From the NCBI GenBank assembly GCA_013054445.1, contig JAAMPI010000043.1, positions 1 to 64,000 on the forward strand: a stretch of DNA of 64,000 nt, written 5' to 3'. Both the position numbers and the translations under genes were made by a program. Positions 60,300-64,000 of the stretch are shown in pieces; positions within the stretch are counted from its first letter, which is position 1, and every line of letters begins with the position of its first letter. The DNA is from Cudoniella acicularis. Its lineage: Eukaryota > Ascomycota > Leotiomycetes > Helotiales > Helotiaceae. The notes below the pieces were generated by a model. That model searched no databases. It saw only the letters and a list, made by a program, of their open reading frames with translations, and was not told the DNA's origin.

Positions 60300-61995
60300 T
60301 TAGGCGTCAAAATCAGGAATCCCTTTCTTGAGACTTCTCCTCTTACACGAGAGATTCACACCCGGCGCAAAGAACATAAACTCATCCAGCGTAACATTTT
60401 TTGGCCTCTCCTTCCCCTCAACCAACCGAAAATCAAACTTAAGCAACAGCACAGAAACCATAATCTTCTCCAAATAATTCGCAAAAACACGTCCAGGGCA
60501 TGAGTGCTTGCCATACCCAAAATGCATGTGCGTATGACTAGGAACTCCAAATTGCTGGCTTTTTGTCTCGCCCGATGACGCGTCTAGACGAGAACGGTAA
60601 TATCGAAGAGGATCGAAAGTTTCTGGGTTTGAGATGATTTCTGGATCAAAAAGTGCAGCGGCGGCGGGGAAACCAATCTGTGTATTGGTTGGAATTCTGG
60701 TTCCGTCGGAAAGGGTGACGGGTTTTCTGGTTCGGTGGTGGAACGTTACTGTGTGATTTGAGGAGTACGTCAGCTCCTGTTCCACGAGAAGTTTAGACAT
60801 GGGTAATGGAAGCGTACATATCTGTGGTGGTCCCATCCGCTGTGACTCCAGCATGAAAGAGTCAAGCTTCCACAGCTTGTCTAGTGTGGATCTGTCCCAT
60901 TTCCCGGATTCTATCAGCACCTCTTCGATTTCCTCGCGAATCTCTTTCATGTGCTTGGAATAGGCACAGAAGTCATAGAATATTTGGCACATGGAATGTT
61001 TGATGGTGTGTGTAGATCCAATTCCGAGGGCAATTTGTCGCTTTGCCAAATTATCTGGCTCTCCTTCCTTAACATTCTCAGCGTAATCGGCCATCCAGCT
61101 TAACAGTGTTGGTGCCTCGTCGCCTTTTTCGCTCTTCTCATTCTTTCGTTCTTCTCTTAACTTCTCGATAACTGGAATAATTAATGTCCTAGCATCTCGG
61201 TAGTTGTTTTCCAATCGATAGGTACAGGGCATTACCCAGACTAGTACCGGATGTAAGAATTGCAAGAACGATGGCATCATTCTCAGCGTTGCAACTGTCT
61301 GAAATGTATTTAGAGTAGTCTCTACCGCCAGCTTAATCCAAGCAGGATTTCTACACCAGGACGATCCAACAAACACTTGTGAGGTCGTCCGGGCATTTAT
61401 TTGGAGAATGGTATCCGCAATATCAATTTCGACCCAGTCCTCGGCTTGAGGCATGACATCCTTAGCCGCATTCGAGATCTCATCCAGAATCGGACTGATA
61501 TACAGGTTTATGTTGGGAGTGAGTTGTCGGCGTAAGGCCCGAAGATGCAAGTCATTTGTGAACAAATGGCGAACACCAGATTGTTCTCCGACCATATTCT
61601 GGACCATTGCATCGGGATTATTGAGTGTTGACTCTGGGAGCTTTTGAAGCTCGTCAATATATTTGACTGGCATAATCGCGATGTCGGTGTCGCATCTTTT
61701 GACGATGAATATTTTATCTTTATACTAGTTTCTCCTGTTATTTCACGACATTCCTTGTGATAGATAGGAAGTCTCAATTTGCCTTGGTATACCCTTCAGT
61801 AAGAATTTCCCATGAGTTCGTGATGAAGCGCATTCTTGAGAACCATTCGGGCTCCCATGACCAACCCACTCCAACTACAGGTGCATCAAGGCTTTCGCCT
61901 TTTGACAGCGACCGAAATACCAAGAGTGCCAATTGGGTAGTGAGCCCAAGGCCAATGAAAATCGCAAGTATCGTTGAAGGCTGCGAGAGGTCCAT
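60300..61995 (-). CDS. Cytochrome P450 monooxygenase
   Basis: Exons 61995-61783 and 61724-60300 (1638 nt, 545 aa). The N-terminus has a membrane anchor (TILAIFIGLGLTTQLALLVF). The body has the usual landmarks: the I-helix region around LGIGSTHTIKHS (an unusual variant of A-G-x-x-T), ExxR in LESQRM, the PERF-like DPLRYY, and the heme loop HFGYGKHSCPGR with the cysteine thiolate. It resembles the fungal P450s annotated as ent-kaurene-oxidase-like, but the substrate cannot be assigned. The 58-nt intron starts GCAAAT and ends ACTAG: a GC-AG intron. This junction is needed to give EGYTKYKDKIFIVK, the family sequence; the nearby GTATAC breaks the frame. No terpene cyclase or other cluster gene adjoins it within the window. 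Confidence 0.88.
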
Positions 61996-63627
61996 TTTTT
62001 CAGGTTTAGCGTAATGTAATATTCTACAACGCTGAGATATAAAAGAAGGTGGCTGTCAACTTTCAGGATGGCTGTCCCATTTATGTAGAAGAATCTAGAT
62101 TCGGCACTCTCCAACATGTTGCTATTATATTGCTTGATGACAGCATTTGAAGTCCTACTTGCCAACAAAGCACGCAGTCAAATCACAACTCGCCGCTTGA
62201 AGACCTACATGCCCATAAATGCACGTTGTTTTACCCGGACAGGTTTGTTGTAGGTGATCAAGTTGAGAGAGTGTGATTGGTGAGTTGAAAGTGAGACCAA
62301 CACGCTCCCTAAATTTTCCAGCCCCTTTTCCTCTTCGCTAAACTTTCCCCACCAACCCCGAATTCAACATGTGTCTCTTTTCTCCTAGCCGTAAAATAAA
62401 TTAAGAACTTATCGTATCGCTCCATAATAATAATAGTTGAATTTTTAATTTATTCTTGACAGGGTTACAGGGAGCACTACTCAATTCTTAAAGTTCAAAT
62501 ACCGCATGCTGTCTATCAATTTACGAGTTACAGCGAGTCGCACGCTGAATTCCAGCCAGCCAAGAAAATGGGACTAACGGTACAACCATACATTCACTCG
62601 TTACGCCCAGATCTACTAATACTACATAAATTAATTCTGCAATAACGCATGGGTGCAAAGGAATTATTCGCTTTTTAGAGAATGATTTCGTCTCATATGT
62701 TGTCGCAAAGTTTCGTTGGGATGCGACAGCTAAAGCCTGTGACCAGTAAACTACAGCGTACTGTCCGCTGTAAATTGGCGAGAGATACCCCGTAGCGTGA
62801 AGCACCTCCTTGTTTTGCGCTCTACAGCTACCAATCACATATAACATGTACTGTATTTGCATCACAATCCCACATTATTATAAACTGGTACAAAAACGCA
62901 TGTTATTGTATTGGCGTTTACTTTGACTCAATGCTCGAGCGTGTCTTCGTGGGGATTGGTTGCGGTTTGCCCCTGCAACACTTCAAAAAGCTAACACTAT
63001 TCTACCTCTGGTTGTTATTGAAAAGAGAATGACTTAGAATAAGTCCGTGATTTTTCCTTTTTCAGTGAGCTGACTTTTATTTAAACTTTATTGCAATTTA
63101 CTTATTTAAAGCGTTTTAGTAATATCGAGGAGAGGACCGCGAAGCGGCGAGGGGCATGAATCCCAATGGCTTTAAAAAGCCAGTTAGAAGAACACGTAAC
63201 CTTCTGCGCTCTCATATAACTCGGTGCAGGCTTTTATTTCTGCTGGGCTACCAAAAGATTGCTCCTTTACAACCCAAACTGTCAATAAAAATTCGTGGAT
63301 TCTGGCTTTCTAAACAATCCACCTAGAAGGATTGTAGATTTTTGGAATTTTACTCCTCCTGTTAATCTTTTTCGTCGCCATTTTATCTATCAGGAGATAT
63401 TTGCCACAGTTATCTTTTTTTTATCGTGCTTTTGCGGGAGTGTCAACTGAAAGAGGGCAGAAAAACCCAAAAGTGGGTCTGATATAGTTCTAAGCGAGGC
63501 GATAAGGAGAGTGAAGCGGATTCACTCTTTGATTTCTTAAGCCTCGAAGCAAGTAGGGCATAAGCTACCAAAACAAGACCACTCTTGACGTGCTAAATCA
63601 CGTGACAAGTCACTTAGGCTAGCTTAG
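61996..63627. other. 1.6-kb region without recognised gene
   Basis: P450 promoter side, then ordinary sequence. The minus-strand frame at 62521-62865 has no resemblance to a protein family. An 8-bp stem, 5-nt loop hairpin (AGAGTGAA..TTCACTCT) lies at 63508-63528, and GGCTTTAAAAAGCC is palindromic near 63168. Nothing else. Confidence 0.5.
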
Positions 63628-64000
63628 ATCGCTCACAGAAAACACAAAAGCTCTCTCCGAGTTGCCCTCTCCCAACATCACCTTTGTCAATTCCACAAAG
63701 CTGAGATTGTGGCTCTGCCGCACCTCGGTCTTAACAAGCTTGCCATTACCGATCCCAGGAGTCTCTGGTTGATTGCTTGCTGGCCACTCTTGTCGAACAC
63801 TGTCCAATCTCCTAATCATAACGGTACCATCCACGCTTGGTCAATCACCCCGGGCAACATGTGGCGAAAATTGTCAAACCAACTCCCCCTAACTTGGTTA
63901 GGCAAGTCTGCTAATGCCCACCCTGATGCAAACGCACTATCCAATCAATCAAAGGATCTCTCGGACACTCAGATGCTTAATAACATGGACAAGAGCGAAG
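63628..64000 (+). other. Ambiguous open frame at the right edge
   Basis: The plus frame is stop-free for 124 codons to the window end. Its first ATG is at 63859, in the context GCAACATGTGG, giving MWRKLSNQLPLTWLGKSAN and so on, 47 codons and still open. It may be the first exon of a gene continuing to the right. On the minus strand, 63834-63619 (DGTVMIRRLDSVRQEW..) and, one frame away, WALADLPNQVRGSWFDNFRH upstream also look protein-like. They would fit a gene broken by one missing base near 63834. The two readings exclude each other and neither is recognised. Confidence 0.25.

Noticed and set aside
52366..61995. Secondary-metabolite gene cluster (dioxygenase, MFS, deacetylase, P450)
   Set aside because: No backbone enzyme (PKS, NRPS, terpene cyclase, DMATS) is present. 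The dioxygenase belongs to the sulfonate-using type and the deacetylase is a wall enzyme.

Overview
The window is nuclear DNA of a filamentous ascomycete (Pezizomycotina). Genes carry short GT-AG introns of about 46-80 nt with CTAAC-like branch sites. There is a HET-domain gene, a Sed1/Spi1-type cell-wall protein, a three-CBM18 chitin deacetylase, and LTR and pogo relics with C-to-T decay that looks like RIP. The overall impression is Leotiomycetes/Helotiales, but that placement is not proven. One N at 16552 shows a draft assembly. All gene models below were spliced by eye; every intact model closes in frame.

Layout. 0-2.5 kb: a GPI-anchored Sed1-like wall protein on the minus strand. 2.5-12.9 kb: about 10.4 kb with no recognisable gene. 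12.9-25.9 kb: ordinary genes, namely an SDR oxidoreductase divergent from a TPMT-family methyltransferase, an OTU deubiquitinase, a DHA1 drug:H+ antiporter carrying a frameshift, a homeodomain plus C2H2 transcription factor that ends 17 bp from it, and a propionyl-CoA-synthetase-like enzyme. 26.8-30.3 kb: a lineage-specific small gene and mitochondrial serine hydroxymethyltransferase. 31.3-46.2 kb: a translation block with ribosomal protein eL19 (start codon split by an intron), GCN1 (2681 aa), and, head-to-head with GCN1, a DHX29/YLR419W-type DExH helicase (1479 aa, one GC-AG intron).

46.2-52 kb is a sharp change to accessory sequence: a RIP-mutated pogo transposase tail split by a solo LTR with a CTAA duplication, a HET gene, a second LTR copy in inverted orientation, a degenerate repeat patch and one uncertain coding locus. 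52.4-62 kb holds metabolic and secreted functions. A TauD/Jlp1-type dioxygenase is divergent from a Dal5-family permease, which suggests a sulfonate uptake and use module; that permease also carries an apparent frameshift. A chitin deacetylase and a cytochrome P450 (one GC-AG intron) follow. The last 2 kb has no clear gene apart from an ambiguous ORF running off the end.

The points most worth a second look are the HET gene bracketed by inverted LTRs, the sulfonate pair, the two +T frameshifts in transporters, and the long gene-free interval upstream of the wall protein. I did not find a clearly new multi-gene system.
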